Source of the DNA: Butyrivibrio fibrisolvens 16/4 | GTDB taxonomy: Bacteria > Bacillota > Clostridia > Lachnospirales > Lachnospiraceae | Assembly (NCBI GenBank): GCA_000209815.1 | Contig: FP929036.1 | Span: 2,062,511 to 2,126,510 of the forward strand | Direction of reading: 5' to 3' | DNA: 64,000 bases | In this document: piece after piece, positions 1 to 10,459 of the stretch | How the letters are laid out: each line of letters starts with the position of its first letter | Numbering within the stretch: position 1 is the first letter of the stretch | The notes under the pieces: model-generated | Told to the model about the DNA's origin: nothing | The model's input: only the letters and a program-made list of their open reading frames with translations | Databases searched by the model: none | Made by a program: the position numbers and the translations under genes

Positions 1-13
1 ATTTACAATCGAG

Positions 14-2044
14 TTACTCTGTTAAATCTGTCTCAATTTTAAACTTGGCAAGTTCATCATTAATTGCAAGTGCAGAATCTGAAACAGAATTAGCAACATT
101 CTCTACACCCTGGCTTTCTGATGCAATCTGATTTGCACTTTCAGCTAAGGCAGTAATTGTAGCTGAAATTTCTTCTGCACTAGCTGACTGCTCTTCTGAA
201 ATAGCTGCAACAGATGAAGCAATATCATTTACCTCACCCATCATATTAATCATTCGCGCCATAGTTTCAGCTGCCTGATTCAAATCATCATAAATCTTAT
301 TAAAACTTGTTCCCGCCTTTTCTACAGCTTCGCCACTTTCATTAATTGAATCTGTATTTCGCTGAGATTTATCAGCAAGATCTGATATAAGTCCTGTAAT
401 CTGCTTAATAATATCTCCAATTTCCTTAGCAGCATCCTGCGAATTCTGAGCAAGCTTTCCAATTTCATCAGCAACAACTGCAAAGCCCTTACCAGCCTCA
501 CCGGCACGAGCAGCTTCAATTGAAGCATTAAGTGAAAGAAGATTTGTCTGTTCAGCGATAGAATCAATCATCTGTACAATATCTGTAATCTGCTTTGCAG
601 ACTCACCAACAGTTGTAACAACCTCATTCATCTCACCCATAGATTCAGTAATACGTCCCATGTTATTCTGAACGGCTGACATATCTTGCTGTCCAATCTT
701 TGCCTGTTCAACTAAATCAAGCATTACTGTATTGGTTGAATTACCATTATCAGTCAAATCAGAAACTGCCTGAGCAAGACTTGTTGCGTTTTCAGCAAGT
801 TCACCAACTGCATTTGTTATGTCATCCATGGTCTCCTGAATCTGCCCCATAGATGTAGACTGATCCGATGCCTCTGAACTCATCTTTCCAGATGCACTCT
901 TAGAGGTTTCCGAATCCTCCTGAAGCTGCTCAGCCTTACCTTGAATTGAACTAATGGCTCCGTTCATTATTTGAACGAAACGAGTCATCTCATTACTGAT
1001 AAGACCAATTTCATCGCCTCTATCCCTTGGCATTTTTGCAGTAAAATCACCATCTGAAATCTTTAAAATACTATCTGAAAGGCTATTTACAGGCTTAGTA
1101 ATTATTCGGCTAACTGTAAGTTGAATTACGATTACTATAAGGAGTATAAGCAATACCATTACAAACAACGAAATGGTCATAAATCTATTTGCTTCCTTCA
1201 TTACATCATCCACTGAAACAGAAGAAATTAGTGTCCATGGTGTACCAGGAATTGCTGCAGCACTTACATAATAATCAATTCCTGTTGTTGGCTGATTAAT
1301 CTTAATAACCTCTGTAGAACCACTATCTATATAATTCTTACAATCTATTAAGAACTGGCTTCCAGACTCTTCTATTTTCATACCATTCTTATCTGTTTCG
1401 AAATAAGAAACAATATATTCTTTATCAAGAATAACTGAGCCACCAGTTTTCATAGGAGTAAGCTGAGAGACTTCATCTTGAAGCTGTGTTAAGAAAACAT
1501 CAACTCCAGCAACACCAAATTCACCATTATAGAAATCAACTGCTCTAACATATGTAACGCACATTTCACCTGAACCTGAATCAATATAAGGCTCTGTGGC
1601 TACGAATGTCTGATTATCTTTTCCCAAAGCATACCAACCGCGTTCAGTTGGCTTCCATGAAGCATCCTGTATAGTTCCATTTGCAAAGAAATATGAGTTA
1701 TCCGAGAATCCAACATAAATACCAGAGTTTGGAACAGGCTGATAGTTAACTGATGGTTCACAGTACTTTAAATATGTATTATGGTCTTCCATAGGAAGCT
1801 GTTCCATAGTGTCACAATACTCACCAAATTTTGCAGTCAACATCTTAAAGCCACTGCCAAGTATCTGTGCATTATCATTACCCTCTGCCTGCAAATCCAT
1901 CATTGCAATTTCGGTAATAATACTTCGTGCATTAAAAGAAATAAACAGAATGATACCTACAGTACCTATCAAAATAATAGGTACTAAACGAATCATTAAT
2001 GAAGCACCGATACTCTTCTTAACTCGTTTCGTCTTCTTAGCCAT
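14..2044 (-). CDS. Methyl-accepting chemotaxis protein with dCACHE sensor
   Basis: This is a membrane chemoreceptor of 676 aa that would sense a small ligand outside the cell and control CheA. A first membrane segment lies at about residues 14-36, followed by a large extracellular region with dCACHE character (about 40-285, including the FFANG and AGVDVFLT motifs). A second segment lies at about 289-311, then a HAMP domain, then a long cytoplasmic coiled coil. The conserved hairpin tip ([20 protein letters not shown]) is near residue 505. The poly-G-rich stretch GGGGGGG before the ATG is an unusual ribosome-binding region. No chemotaxis partner genes are nearby, so the ligand cannot be inferred. 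Confidence 0.95.
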   Translation of the reverse strand: MAKKTKRVKKSIGASLMIRLVPIILIGTVGIILFISFNARSIITEIAMMDLQAEGNDNAQILGSGFKMLTAKFGEYCDTMEQLPMEDHNTYLKYCEPSVNYQPVPNSGIYVGFSDNSYFFANGTIQDASWKPTERGWYALGKDNQTFVATEPYIDSGSGEMCVTYVRAVDFYNGEFGVAGVDVFLTQLQDEVSQLTPMKTGGSVILDKEYIVSYFETDKNGMKIEESGSQFLIDCKNYIDSGSTEVIKINQPTTGIDYYVSAAAIPGTPWTLISSVSVDDVMKEANRFMTISLFVMVLLILLIVIVIQLTVSRIITKPVNSLSDSILKISDGDFTAKMPRDRGDEIGLISNEMTRFVQIMNGAISSIQGKAEQLQEDSETSKSASGKMSSEASDQSTSMGQIQETMDDITNAVGELAENATSLAQAVSDLTDNGNSTNTVMLDLVEQAKIGQQDMSAVQNNMGRITESMGEMNEVVTTVGESAKQITDIVQMIDSIAEQTNLLSLNASIEAARAGEAGKGFAVVADEIGKLAQNSQDAAKEIGDIIKQITGLISDLADKSQRNTDSINESGEAVEKAGTSFNKIYDDLNQAAETMARMINMMGEVNDIASSVAAISEEQSASAEEISATITALAESANQIASESQGVENVANSVSDSALAINDELAKFKIETDLTE

Positions 2045-2164
2045 TATTATCTACCCCCCCAATAATAAGTGGACACAATACGTCATAAAGTATTCTACAA
2101 CCAATTGAGTTTCGATTTATTTTTTCACACTTTTTTCGATATATTCACAGAATATTCTGATAGT

Positions 2165-3385
2165 TTATTTCTTGCTAAGTGCTCTGTAAAGGAATGTGAA
2201 TACTACACCTACTACAGAGATACATGCTGCAATAAGGAATGCCTGCTGGTATGTACCAGTAGAAGCTACTGTCTTGGCCATAATCTGTGGTCCGAAGTAT
2301 CCTGCAAGGGCAAAACCGATGAACATAATACCGTAGTTTACCGAGTTGTTCTTTGGTCCAAACTGATCAGCTGTAAATCCAGGGTAAACACCCATAAATG
2401 AACCAAAGCTGATACCTACAACAGAAAGTCCTACGAAGAACTGAGCTGTTGAGCCCACACCTGTAAAGTAAAGGCAAATAAGACCTGCTGCACCAAGAAC
2501 ACAAGCTAAGCAAAGTGTATTGATTCTACCAATCTTATCTGAAAGTGTACCTGCTACAATTCTTCCAAAAGCATTGAAAAGTGCAAGAACCGAAACTGCA
2601 AGGGCTGCTGATGCCTCACCAATCAAAAGATTAGCAACTGGCTTAGCCTGAGAAATAACCATCATTCCTGAGAATGCACCACATGTAAGGAGAAGGAGCA
2701 TTACATAGAATACTGGTGTAGAAAGCATTCCCTTCCAATCAAGATTCTTAGGAGCTGCTCCACCGGCCTGAGCTGCTGGCTCCCAGCCTGCTGGTTTGTA
2801 ACCTTCAGGACACTGTTCAAGGAAAAGACATGATACTGCAATAAGTACAAGGAATACTACACCTACTGCCTTAAAGGCAAATGTTACATCTGAGTTTTTC
2901 ATAACAACTGTAACAATTGGAGGAAGGATAACTGAGCTTAATCCATATACTGCAGTTGTGATTCCACCAATAAGTCCTCTCTTATCTGGGAAGAACTTAA
3001 CACAGGTAGAAATTGTGCTACCGTATGCCATACCAAGTCCAAGGCCACCGATAATACCATAGGCAAAAATAAGGAATCCAATGCTTGTTGCGAAGCCTGA
3101 AAGAAACATTCCAAGGCCCCACATAATACCACCTACAAGGATAACCTTCTTTGGACCAAACTTATCGTTAAACCAACCACCTGAAATCATAGTGATAGGT
3201 CCTACAGAATTTGCAATAGTATATACGATTGCAAGATCTCCAGGTGTAAGCTGCTTTCCTGTAATTCCACTAAGATAAGCTGCCATCTCAGGTGAAAATA
3301 CGCTCCAAGCATAAATTGAACCTAAGCATATGTTAATAAAACATGCTGCGATTAAAATAATCCATCTTTTTTTATCTAAATTCAT
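2165..3385 (-). CDS. MFS transporter, oxalate/formate antiporter (OFA) family
   Basis: A 406-aa major-facilitator protein with about twelve hydrophobic segments and the OFA-type N-terminal motif GSIYAWSVF near residue 18. I place the start at the ATG at 3385 because GGAG sits directly upstream with eight-base spacing and the membrane domain begins there; a longer open frame upstream overlaps the preceding gene. It lies 46 bp behind the Old-Yellow-Enzyme reductase on the same strand, so it probably imports or exchanges the substrate or product of that enzyme, likely a monocarboxylate. The actual substrate is not determinable from sequence. Confidence 0.9.
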   Translation of the reverse strand: MNLDKKRWIILIAACFINICLGSIYAWSVFSPEMAAYLSGITGKQLTPGDLAIVYTIANSVGPITMISGGWFNDKFGPKKVILVGGIMWGLGMFLSGFATSIGFLIFAYGIIGGLGLGMAYGSTISTCVKFFPDKRGLIGGITTAVYGLSSVILPPIVTVVMKNSDVTFAFKAVGVVFLVLIAVSCLFLEQCPEGYKPAGWEPAAQAGGAAPKNLDWKGMLSTPVFYVMLLLLTCGAFSGMMVISQAKPVANLLIGEASAALAVSVLALFNAFGRIVAGTLSDKIGRINTLCLACVLGAAGLICLYFTGVGSTAQFFVGLSVVGISFGSFMGVYPGFTADQFGPKNNSVNYGIMFIGFALAGYFGPQIMAKTVASTGTYQQAFLIAACISVVGVVFTFLYRALSKK

Positions 3386-3431
3386 TTTTTTCTCCATTCC
3401 GCAAATGTTGCAACTACATTTGCTAGTTGTA

Positions 3432-5375
3432 CTAAATATCCAATGCTGCGTGATAGCCCCAGTATACTGCATTTGTAATTGTTGATACTTTAGCTGCATC
3501 ACCGATAACACGTACAAATGGAGCTGCATCGCGAAGCTCATCTACAACGTTGCTACGTGAGCGCTGGCCAAGAGCACAAATTACGCTTGAGCCTTCAACC
3601 ATAACTTCCTTGCCATCCTTATCCTCACATACAACGCCATCAGCTGTAACCTTAACTGCCTTAAGTCCAGTATGAACATCTACGTACTTATCAATTTCCT
3701 TAAGAAGAAGTGGACGATGACGTACATTAGCATCTGGTGCAAGAGCATCTCTCATCTCGATGATAGATACCTTCTTGCCTTCCTGTCCAAGGTGAACAGC
3801 ACACTCGCAACCTGCAAGTCCGCCACCCATAACTACTACATTATCGCCTACCTTGTCTTTTTCCTTGTAATAGTTGTTAACTACTACTACATTATCTCCA
3901 TCAAGACCTGGGATAGGTGGTACAAGAGGTGTAGAACCTACAGCAATAATCAGTGCATCTGCATTTTCTTTCTCTGCATATTCCTTGGTAGCCTCTGTAT
4001 TAAGACGAATCTCTACTCCAGCCTTTCTAGCAAGCTTCTCGTATGTTCCAGTAAGCTGATACATCTCATACTTAAATGGAATTGCCTGCTCACTCTTAAG
4101 GATACCGCCAAGCTCAGCTTCCTTCTCGCAAAGGATAACTTCATGACCACGGCGAGCTGCTGTATAGGCTGCATAAAGTCCACCAGGACCACCACCAGCT
4201 ACAAGTACCTTTTTCTTAACAGGAGCTGGCTGCACCTCATCACCTTCAATTTCACGTCCAATGAGAGGATTAACTGTACAACGACGTGTAGATGTAGCTG
4301 CACGCTCTGCCATACATGTAAAGCATCTTAAGCAACGTACAATTTCGTCATCACGATTCTCTGTAACCTTCTGTGGTAAATAAGGATCTGCAAGAAGTGC
4401 ACGACCCATATATACAATGTCTGCCTTTCCTGAAGCAATAATCTCTTCCATCTGCTCTGGATCATTGAGACCACCAAGTGTAGCTACTGGAACCTTTACA
4501 TGCTTTTTAATCTCTGCTGCAAGGAATACGTTACGTCCATGCTCTTCAAACATAGAAGGGTGTGTAATTCCAAATGTCTTCTGATATGTACCAGCAGATA
4601 CGTGAAGAATATCAACATAATCCTCAAGCTGCTTTGCAATTTCAATACCATCTTCAAGTCCATAACCACCCTCACAGAACTCAGAACCACTCATTCTAAA
4701 TTCGATTGGGAAACGAGGACCTACAGCCTCACGAATAGATGTAAGAATTTCCTTTGCAAGTCTGCAACGGTTCTCAAGGCTTCCACCATACTCATCAGTT
4801 CTCTGATTGAAAAGTGGTGAAAGAAACTGGTTAATAAGCCATCCATGTCCACCATGAACCATAATCATCTCAAAGCCAGCTCTCTTTGCCATAGCAGCAA
4901 CATCGCCATATGCTTTAACGATTTCATCAATCATTTCCTTTGTCATACCCTGTACTTCTACGCCATCAGGTCTGACTGTGTCCATTGGTCCCCACTGCTT
5001 GAGACTCTTCTGCTTTGTTTTATCTGTCATATATGTACCTGCGAACATACCTGAGTGAGAAAGCTCAAGTGAAGGCATTCCACCGTGACGTCTAATTGCG
5101 TCAGCTGTGTATGTTGCACAAGCAAGTGAATTTAAGATTGCTGGATTAAGTCGGTAAGCGTGGCTTCCGTCTGATTCGTGAACCATGCACTCTGATACTG
5201 TAACAGCACCAGCGCCACCCTTAGAACGAAGCTCATAGAATGCAGTAGACTTAGGTCCGATACAACCATCATTTGTAATGTCTGTTCCTCCCATAGGTGC
5301 TGAGAACATTCTGTTTCTGAATGTTACACCTGCAACTGTGATTGGACTGGTAAGATGTGGATACTTTCTAACCAT
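3432..5375 (-). CDS. NADH:flavin oxidoreductase / 2-enoate-reductase-like (OYE + FAD/NAD domains)
   Basis: A 647-aa enzyme of the FadH/BaiCD/enoate-reductase class, which reduces an alpha,beta-unsaturated acid or CoA ester using FMN, a 4Fe-4S cluster and FAD. Residues 1-330 form the TIM barrel, with the family motif FNQRTDEYGGSLENR. Four cysteines for the cluster follow near residues 344-362, spaced CX2CX2CX11C; E. coli FadH has CX2CX3CX11C as I recall it. Two dinucleotide-binding motifs (AGGGPGGLYAA and GGGLAGCE) mark the C-terminal half. The start is preceded by AGGAGG. It sits between a LysR regulator and an OFA transporter, which suggests anaerobic disposal or respiration of an unsaturated carboxylate such as a plant phenylacrylate. 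The substrate is inference. Confidence 0.9.
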   Translation of the reverse strand: MVRKYPHLTSPITVAGVTFRNRMFSAPMGGTDITNDGCIGPKSTAFYELRSKGGAGAVTVSECMVHESDGSHAYRLNPAILNSLACATYTADAIRRHGGMPSLELSHSGMFAGTYMTDKTKQKSLKQWGPMDTVRPDGVEVQGMTKEMIDEIVKAYGDVAAMAKRAGFEMIMVHGGHGWLINQFLSPLFNQRTDEYGGSLENRCRLAKEILTSIREAVGPRFPIEFRMSGSEFCEGGYGLEDGIEIAKQLEDYVDILHVSAGTYQKTFGITHPSMFEEHGRNVFLAAEIKKHVKVPVATLGGLNDPEQMEEIIASGKADIVYMGRALLADPYLPQKVTENRDDEIVRCLRCFTCMAERAATSTRRCTVNPLIGREIEGDEVQPAPVKKKVLVAGGGPGGLYAAYTAARRGHEVILCEKEAELGGILKSEQAIPFKYEMYQLTGTYEKLARKAGVEIRLNTEATKEYAEKENADALIIAVGSTPLVPPIPGLDGDNVVVVNNYYKEKDKVGDNVVVMGGGLAGCECAVHLGQEGKKVSIIEMRDALAPDANVRHRPLLLKEIDKYVDVHTGLKAVKVTADGVVCEDKDGKEVMVEGSSVICALGQRSRSNVVDELRDAAPFVRVIGDAAKVSTITNAVYWGYHAALDI

Positions 5376-5470
5376 CGTGTAATTTCCTCCTTTTACTTAG
5401 AGTCTGTTAAAGAATTAACATTCTCATTTGTTAATATCTTAACACTTTGCCCCATTTCTCTTCTATCAAC

Positions 5471-5508
5471 AAAAAAATAGAAGGTGCAAACCAAATGTTT
5501 ACACCTTC
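5471..5508 (-). terminator. Intrinsic terminator after the LysR gene
   Basis: A 12-bp stem (GAAGGTGTAAAC / GTTTGCACCTTC, one G-T type mismatch) at 5480-5508 is followed on the minus strand by a run of seven T. It separates the LysR gene from the reductase gene, so the reductase should have its own promoter in 5376-5470. Confidence 0.8.
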
Positions 5509-5513
5509 AAATA

Positions 5514-6379
5514 TTAACTAAAAAAAGTTTCCAAAAAGTGTTTTAATAGCAAGCTTTGTTGCCCCTCCATACTGTAAGCCACATAGACAGCCCAAGGTAT
5601 TCCATCTGTAATAGGAATAAGCTTTATATCCTTGTACATGCTACTTTTGTTATGAATATCCACATCTATACCTATTCCAAGTCCTTCTCTTACGAATTCG
5701 TATATCATAGCCGCCTCCATAGTCTTGGCTCTGATATTTGGATAAAAGCCTGCACGCTCGCAAGTGTTAATCAAATTAGTATAGGACTGGTATTTTTCAT
5801 TTAATGAAATAAGCTGCTCATCCTTTAAATCCACACTTTCTATGGACTCCTTATCGTAAAGCCTATGCCCCACAGGCACCACTGCACACATATTTTTGCT
5901 GGAAACCTCTATTTCAACATAATCTGTTGCGGCGATTCTCCCTATCACAAGAGCTACATCCAATTGGCCCTTTACAAGCTTATCCTTAACATCCTGATTG
6001 GAAGCTTCCTCCCATATAATGTCTGTTCCCAGAATAGATTCCTGAAACTGTTCCATCTTTTTCATAGGAAGCATACGTATCAACCCACAGGAGTAACCTA
6101 CGTGAAAGGCCTTTTTCTTGTTACGAATCAGTTCTAATCCCTGTTCCAGCTCTTGAGTGTCTCTGATAAGCTTCTGGCTTTTATCGTATAAAAAACTCCT
6201 GCCTCTGTTGGGACAAGCCCCTGCTTTGTTCTATCGAACAGCTGAATCCTAAGCTCATGCTCCAGCCTGTCTAGTAGCTTCCCAAGGCCTTGTGGACTAA
6301 TATATAAAGACTTGGCAGCCTTATTTATACTTCTTGTTTCATAGCATTCCATAAAGGAACGAATGTCTTTAACATCCAT
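5514..6379 (-). CDS. LysR-family transcriptional regulator (frame broken at one A/T run)
   Basis: Residues 1-60 carry the LysR winged helix-turn-helix (SINKAAKSLYISPQGLGKLL) and the rest forms the periplasmic-binding-protein-like effector domain (QLDVALVIGR). The reading frame breaks at 6190-6195, where the coding strand has six T. Seven T joins both parts into one 288-aa protein of normal LysR length, and the linker then reads VFLYDKSQKLIRD. It starts 11 bp after the SLOG-like gene with AAGAGG before ATG. It lies just ahead of the enoate-reductase/transporter pair, its likely target, and the effector may be the same unsaturated acid. Confidence 0.85.
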
Positions 6380-6390
6380 AAATGCCTCTT

Positions 6391-7054
6391 TTATCCCAGT
6401 TCGAAACTACTTTCAAGTTTCTTGATAATATCAACCAGCTTGTTCTCACTATCAAATGAATAAACATATCCATGCAAAGATTTTGCCTTCTGCATAAGAT
6501 TCTTTGAATTAGCCCATACAAAGATGGCTGATTTACCTTTGCCATTCTTTGCCTCCTGAATAAGATTTGTAGCAGCACTATTTCCATCAAATGCAACTAC
6601 AGCTGATGGGCGACGCTCAAAAATCTCATAGTTAAAGCTCTTATAGATTCCCATTCCCTGGGACTCGGTAGAAACTCGTACCTTCACATCAGCCTTTTTA
6701 TTTTTCTGCCTCACGCTTGGTAATAACTGCTGGTACAAATGAATAAATCCTAAATCCCTTTGTATTGTGATCCAACAGATATTTCTCATAACCTGATAGC
6801 TTATGTCCGATTACGAAGCATACCTCTTCTGGGTCGCAGTGCTCCATAAGCTCATCAATCTGTTTGGTAGCATTAGCACTAAGCTTTGTAGCACGGTTTT
6901 CAGTATTAAAGCTTCCTCCCAGTAAAACAACAGGGAATCTGTCCCAGGTGATTTCCGAAATCTGCTCCTTTAATTCTGTGTTGGCATCAAGTACTGCCTC
7001 TCCCTTGGATTTCTTATTTGAAATCTTTACGGTCTGCATCTTCTCAAGGAGCAC
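6391..7054 (-). CDS. SLOG-like nucleotide-binding protein (or C-terminal domain of the adjacent deaminase); frame broken
   Basis: I do not recognise this with certainty. The sequence looks like a Rossmann-like SLOG/LSDAT domain: VVLLGGSFNTENRATKL early, then an alternating strand-helix pattern and a late FDGNSAATNLIQEAKN segment. The frame breaks at the A5 run at 6701-6705; either four or seven A restores a protein of about 220 aa. If separate, the best start is ATG 7039, with GGAGG somewhat far upstream. The alternative is a fusion: one extra T in the T4 run near 7063-7066 converts the deaminase stop into continuous coding (RGFLEEVLLEK), giving about 820 aa. SLOG domains bind NAD- or ADP-ribose-type ligands in known families. 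Confidence 0.6.
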
Positions 7055-7059
7055 CTCCT

Positions 7060-8850
7060 CTAAAATCCCCTGTCTCCTAACAGCTTTGCAAAAGCGGCCT
7101 TTTTATCAGAATATGACTTTTGTCCCTCTTCGATTATCTTTGATTCTGCATTCTTCATAAGCTGAAGTTCTTCGTCAGATAATCCAAGCATTCTTTCAAG
7201 GGAAAGCTCCTCTTCTATAGCATCAGTTCCATAGAGGGCAGCACCATCTGTACCCTGTACACAGGAAATACCCTGTTTTAGATACTGCTTTAATGGATGA
7301 TTATCAAGAGAATTAAGGTTATTAAGTCGCACGTTACTTGTAATCTGGAATTCCAAAACAACGTTGTTATCCTTTAGCTGCTTTAGTGCCTCTTTTCCCT
7401 TTTTACTGTTTAGACTATAGGTATAAAGACCATGACCTAAGCGCATCTTAGGCATAGGCTGCCCTGGAGCCAGCGAATCTCTAACGCACTCAATAGAATG
7501 AGCAATATTATCCTTCTGACTATCGTTTTCACCTGCGTGAACTCTAATGACAAACGAAGGATCAGCTGCTGCAATTTTAACCAGTTCTTTAAATGCTGGC
7601 TTTAATTCGATAATGTCATTTATTTCCTCACCGACGAAATCACATCCTGCAACATATGGATCTAAAGCTGTAGCTTTAAGAACCGCAAGATTCTGCTCCA
7701 GATAGTTCTCTGGTGTAACAGCATCTTTAATAATTGTAAGAGGAATACGACGCATTGCAGCAAGGAAACGAATCATAACCCCAGTTTCCTGATAGATATG
7801 AGGCATAACTTCGTGAACCTGTCTTAACATTTCAAGTGACTCGTATTTTTTAACAAGTGTGGTATCACTTATCTCTGCATAATAAGTACCCTGCTTCTTA
7901 TAGCTTCTGGCAATCCACAAAAGCTTATCCTGGAAAATAGTGTTATGACAATAAACAGGATTTTCCTTATCTCGAATCATCTGCTGAAGTGCTTTTTTTA
8001 CATCTTCATCAGGAATCATTTCCACTTTAGAAAGATTAATCTTTTCCTCGCTCTCCTTGCCTTTACAAAATACATAGCGATATAGATATACCTTTTCCAA
8101 ATTGGTAAATACGGCCTGTCCATCCTTAATTACAGCAAGAGAACCTCTGATTTTGACAATGTTGTCCTCTGCATTATCCATGTTATTAAGGATAAGGTCT
8201 GCGAAGTTGATAAAAGTATTATCATCAATTCTTCTATCTAAGTATTTACCTTGAAGTCCAGATGAAACAAACTGTCTTGCAACCTTTTCACGCTGCTCAT
8301 TTAATCTGCTCCACTGGATATCTGTAAGCTGCAAATTAAGCTTCTTCACGTAATACAGTGGATATCTGATTTGATGAGAAACGCCAAGAGCTATAAGCAC
8401 ATCACCTGAAAGATTACCGTTCATATGGGTATGTAAATCGGCTCTAAATTTAAGTTCTCTTCGTATATACGTTTTAAAGATAGTCTTGCCTACTGGTAAA
8501 TCAAAGTTTTTTGTCTGACTCATAAGAGTCTTTGCGATTGCAGGGATGGTAGCCTTTACATCAACAGTACCATCAGGACTTATAATAGCTACCTCTGTAT
8601 CTCTAAGCTTAAAAACATAGCTTTCCTTATTATTACCATCAATAAAACAAGGTATTTCATCCTTAATTACAAGCATATCATTTTCATCTTTTGATAAAGA
8701 TAGTTTACATGTTTTTGCTATGTTCCTAATCAAATTACCCGTTCCATGATTAGGTGTCTTTAGAACATAAAACATCTTATCCAAGTCCTTGTAAAGATTT
8801 ACAATAATATCCTTTTCTTTATCTAAGAAAAAGCAGGTGAAATATGTCAT
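7060..8850 (-). CDS. Adenosine-deaminase-superfamily protein with N-terminal extension
   Basis: A 596-aa amidohydrolase-fold protein. Zinc-site and catalytic motifs of adenosine/AMP deaminases are present: DLHTHMNG near 139-146, IRVHAGEND near 434-442, LGHG after it, and QGTDGAALYG near 535-545. The first 130 residues are an extension absent from ordinary adenosine deaminases, and a long insertion separates the first motif from the rest. It starts at ATG 8850 behind an AGG-type site, 22 bp after a SpoU methyltransferase. It is directly followed by, or fused to, a SLOG-like domain. Size and architecture argue against a simple salvage enzyme; a deaminase acting on a nucleotide signal or in defence is possible but unproven. 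Confidence 0.8.
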   Translation of the reverse strand: MTYFTCFFLDKEKDIIVNLYKDLDKMFYVLKTPNHGTGNLIRNIAKTCKLSLSKDENDMLVIKDEIPCFIDGNNKESYVFKLRDTEVAIISPDGTVDVKATIPAIAKTLMSQTKNFDLPVGKTIFKTYIRRELKFRADLHTHMNGNLSGDVLIALGVSHQIRYPLYYVKKLNLQLTDIQWSRLNEQREKVARQFVSSGLQGKYLDRRIDDNTFINFADLILNNMDNAEDNIVKIRGSLAVIKDGQAVFTNLEKVYLYRYVFCKGKESEEKINLSKVEMIPDEDVKKALQQMIRDKENPVYCHNTIFQDKLLWIARSYKKQGTYYAEISDTTLVKKYESLEMLRQVHEVMPHIYQETGVMIRFLAAMRRIPLTIIKDAVTPENYLEQNLAVLKATALDPYVAGCDFVGEEINDIIELKPAFKELVKIAAADPSFVIRVHAGENDSQKDNIAHSIECVRDSLAPGQPMPKMRLGHGLYTYSLNSKKGKEALKQLKDNNVVLEFQITSNVRLNNLNSLDNHPLKQYLKQGISCVQGTDGAALYGTDAIEEELSLERMLGLSDEELQLMKNAESKIIEEGQKSYSDKKAAFAKLLGDRGF

Positions 8851-8872
8851 TTATATACCTCGTTTTAATCTA

Positions 8873-9691
8873 TTATTTCTTGCTGCAAAGTTCCCAGAAT
8901 GTAACTGCGCTGGCAGCGGCTACATTAAGAGAATCCACTTCGTTGTACATAGGAATGATTGTAACATAATCTGATTTCGAAATTGTGTCGTCTTTGATTC
9001 CTGTACTTTCTGTGCCAAATACTATGGCTAGCTTATCCTGATTTTTTAATTCAGGTGCCGAAAGTGGAATAGCATTTTCTTTTAATGCCATAGACACTAC
9101 CTTAAATCCGGCCTGATGTAAAGCCCCAATATAATCTGAGTCCTTATAAAAATATGTCCAAGGCACCTGAAATACTGTTCCCATTGAAACTCTGGCTGCC
9201 CTTCTGTAAAAAGGATCTGCGCTTGGATGAGTAAGAAACACTGCTTCTACACCAAGAGCTGCTGCAGACCTGAAAATTGCTCCAACATTTGTCGGATTCA
9301 TTACATCTTCGAGTATTGCAATCCTTTTTGTGTTTGCTAAAAGCTCTTTAGGGTCTGGAAGGGCTGGTCTTCTGCAGGCTGCTAAAACTCCACGGGTAAG
9401 ATTAAAACCTGTGATATTATTAATAACATTGAGTGCCGCCACAAAGACCGTCGTATCATCATCTAAATCAACTAAAAGTTCCCGAACCACATCAGTATCA
9501 TATGCCTTTGCCTCCACAAGAAAAGCTAATGCCTTTGCCCCACGGTTTAAAGCTCTTTTAATTACTTCTGGAGTTTCTGCAATAAATACTCCACCATTTG
9601 GTTCAAAATAATGATAGAGCTGTGCCTCATTATATTTGGTAAACAGCTCTACTCTATCATCATTTATATCTTCTATTCTAATAACTTCCAT
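8873..9691 (-). CDS. SpoU/TrmH-family RNA 2'-O-methyltransferase
   Basis: A 272-aa SPOUT methyltransferase. An N-terminal substrate-binding region (about 1-100) precedes the knotted catalytic domain. The three SpoU motifs are visible: NPTNVGAIFRSAAALG, IVFGTESTGI and IPMYNEVDSLNVAAASAV. It should transfer a methyl group from S-adenosylmethionine to a ribose in tRNA or rRNA; the target nucleotide cannot be read from sequence. Start ATG 9691 follows AAAGGA; a TTG one codon upstream is less likely. It is 12 bp after the kinase gene and 22 bp before the deaminase, in an operon-like run. Confidence 0.9.
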   Translation of the reverse strand: MEVIRIEDINDDRVELFTKYNEAQLYHYFEPNGGVFIAETPEVIKRALNRGAKALAFLVEAKAYDTDVVRELLVDLDDDTTVFVAALNVINNITGFNLTRGVLAACRRPALPDPKELLANTKRIAILEDVMNPTNVGAIFRSAAALGVEAVFLTHPSADPFYRRAARVSMGTVFQVPWTYFYKDSDYIGALHQAGFKVVSMALKENAIPLSAPELKNQDKLAIVFGTESTGIKDDTISKSDYVTIIPMYNEVDSLNVAAASAVTFWELCSKK

Positions 9692-9703
9692 CAAATATTC
9701 CTT

Positions 9704-10458
9704 TTATTTCACAACCTTATAATCACAGATGCCATCTTCTGCGTTAAAAATTCTTAGTGTTAAATCTGCTCTGGCTGACTTGTTTAGGCAAGTCCTTACA
9801 TTCACCATATCGCTATAATCCACAAATGCTGTGGCATCCTCTATAGTATTTCCACTAAGTGCCTTTCTAGCGATGAGCCTATCCCTTAGCATATTTTCAT
9901 CTGCTGTAATAGAAATTGTAAAATCTGCATAGTCTTTAAGCTTATTCCAGCCTGGCTCATTTAGGAGGAGATAATTCCCCTCTAAAATAACAATATCCTT
10001 TGTTACATTAATAGCATTATCCACTGGATTATGAAGAGTCCTGTCATAAACAGGCCAGCCGCACTCCTTTTTGCTGAGGCATTTTTTATTTGCTCTGTAA
10101 ATAGTTCTAAATCAAATGTCTCGGGAGCGCCTTTAATCTTTACCATAGGGATTACTTCACCATCCCTTACAGTGGTATGGCAGGTGAGATATTCCTGTCT
10201 ACGGTGAAAACCATCCATGCCTATTGTTTGAATTTCTGCCACGTCCTCAGTTTCCTGAGATAGCTTTTCTAAAAAACTTACCAGTGTGCTTTTGCCAGCC
10301 CCCGGAGGAGCTGCAAGCATCACAAGAATCCTACGTTTCTTATCCTGCTGCAGCTTAGTCAGCTTTCTAAGAAGTGGAATGAAAATATTATCTACAGTAT
10401 CTTCACTGTAATTTGCTTTTACATCAAGTCCATTTATATTTACATTGTAATCAATCAT
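9704..10458 (-). CDS. P-loop kinase, uridine/pantothenate-kinase-like (YggC/FrcK type); frame broken
   Basis: A Walker A motif (APPGAGKSTL) near residue 52 and the phrase GMDGFHRRQEYL identify the phosphoribulokinase/uridine-kinase-like superfamily, which phosphorylates small alcohols, sugars or nucleosides. The later GNYLLLNEPGW segment is typical of the YggC/FrcK branch. The frame breaks at 10068-10072 (five A on the coding strand); six A restores a 251-aa protein with AKKECGWPVYDRTLHNP across the join. It follows the alpha-galactosidase stop by one base, so a sugar substrate is a reasonable inference. Confidence 0.85.
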
Positions 10459-10459
10459 A

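Noticed and set aside
1809-2401. Plus-strand open frames opposite the chemoreceptor and transporter genes
   Set aside because: They are antisense shadows of real genes, with no ribosome-binding sites and unnatural composition; the same applies to most plus-strand frames in the window.
3386-3541. N-terminal extension of the OFA transporter
   Set aside because: The open frame continues upstream into the reductase gene, but GGAG and the family start point to ATG 3385.
6391-8850. RADAR defence system
   Set aside because: No RdrA-type ATPase gene is adjacent and the deaminase could not be assigned to RdrB by eye; kept only as a hypothesis to test.
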